DNA of 64,000 nucleotides from Microbacteriaceae bacterium VKM Ac-2855 (GTDB lineage Bacteria; Actinomycetota; Actinomycetes; Actinomycetales; Microbacteriaceae). Positions 63,651-64,000 of this stretch are shown piece after piece. The position numbers were made by a program, and so were the translations under genes. The stretch spans positions 62,001 to 126,000 of the forward strand of contig JABMLG010000007.1 of the NCBI GenBank assembly GCA_013204985.1, given 5' to 3'. How positions within the stretch are numbered: the stretch's first letter is position 1; every line of letters starts with the position of its first letter. Below the pieces are notes generated by a model that ran no database searches, was not told where the DNA came from, and worked only from the letters and a program-made list of their open reading frames with translations.

Positions 63651-64000
63651 ATGACCACAGCCCTCATCACCGGTGCCACCTCGGGGATCGGCGCCGCGTT
63701 CGCGCGGGCGCTGGCGAAGCGCGGCCACCGGTTGGTCCTCGTGGCGCGCGATGCTCAGCGCCTGCAGCAGCGCGCGGCCGAATTCGAGGCGCTCGGTTCG
63801 CCGCACGTCGAGACCATCACGGCCGATCTCGGTGACCGGGGCGATCAGGAACGCGTGCGGATGCGGGTCGCCGACCCCGTGCATCCGATCGACGTGCTGG
63901 TGAACAACGCCGGCTTCGCGATCCCCGGATCCGCCGCGCGACCCGACATCGCGGGTCACGACCACGCGCTCGAGGTGATGGTGCGCACCGTCTATCTGTT
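63651..64000 (+). CDS. Short-chain dehydrogenase (partial, cut by window end)
   Basis: ATG at 63651 starts a frame open to the right edge (116 residues): MTTALITGATSGIGAAFARA, then LVARDAQRLQ and VNNAGFAIPGSA. TGATSGIG and NNAG are SDR hallmarks; the catalytic Tyr and Lys lie beyond the window. Promoter is shared with the divergent synthetase gene, 38 bases away. Substrate unknown. Confidence 0.9.
   Translation, partial: MTTALITGATSGIGAAFARALAKRGHRLVLVARDAQRLQQRAAEFEALGSPHVETITADLGDRGDQERVRMRVADPVHPIDVLVNNAGFAIPGSAARPDIAGHDHALEVMVRTVYL

Overview
The window is high-GC DNA with many GTG starts. It carries a bS22-type 32-residue ribosomal protein, an AspRS of about 440 residues and a winged-helix regulator typical of high-GC Gram-positives. 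Together these point to an actinobacterium, most likely a Microbacteriaceae member (Microbacterium-like). That placement is inference from gene content, not from a marker search. No rRNA, tRNA, transposase, prophage or CRISPR array was seen.

Layout. 0-4.1 kb: Na+/H+ antiporter, then an atypical islet with a secreted putative RNase toxin and a small probable immunity gene, closed by two gene remnants (an antiporter 3' end copy and an MFS C-terminus). 4.1-9.1 kb: beta-galactosidase (GH2) and MFS transporter, divergent from a LacI regulator. 9.2-18.5 kb: sugar-acid catabolism, with an SDR, a tightly coupled KdgK-Eda-KduD-Zn-dehydrogenase operon, a GntR regulator, a divergent aldose dehydrogenase and FucD-type sugar-acid dehydratase, and an SDR with its TetR. 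18.6-25.3 kb: polyprenyl glycosylphosphotransferase, DUF2255, AKR and HTH regulator, class F-like sortase and a SpaA-type surface protein. 25.6-39.2 kb: alpha-galactosidase (GH36), CUT1 ABC importer and LacI in one operon, divergent from a large secreted clan-A glycosidase and a WxL-like protein, then LacI and MFS. 39.2-45 kb: CUT2 ABC importer (ChvE-MmsA-MmsB type) with LacI. 45-54 kb: mostly housekeeping (winged-helix regulator, upp, tadA, amidotransferase, CDF exporter, proC, Trk/Ktr K+ uptake, ArsR, bS22, glutaredoxin, Dabb). 54-60.6 kb: LacZ with a second CUT1 importer and a TetR. 61-64 kb: a DUF559/AbiEi-like protein between palindromic elements, aspartyl-tRNA synthetase and the start of an SDR.

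How it works together. The window is largely a plant- or algal-polysaccharide utilisation region. Secreted and cytoplasmic glycosidases release galactosides, two CUT1 and one CUT2 importer and two MFS carriers take them up, and each module has its own regulator with visible palindromic operators. Neither CUT1 operon encodes an ATPase, so a shared MsmK-like ATPase elsewhere is implied.

The best candidate for a new system is the 10.2-17 kb cluster. A FucD-type dehydratase that keeps the characterised catalytic residues sits beside a C5-type Zn-dehydrogenase, a KduD-like reductase, KdgK and KDPG aldolase. This set fits an oxidative L-galactose (or L-galactonate) route in which C5 is epimerised through a 2,5-diketo-3-deoxy acid to reach KDG and KDPG. 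A second candidate is the secreted toxin/immunity islet at 2.6-3.6 kb. A third is a sortase with no arginine after its catalytic cysteine beside a surface protein with no LPXTG.
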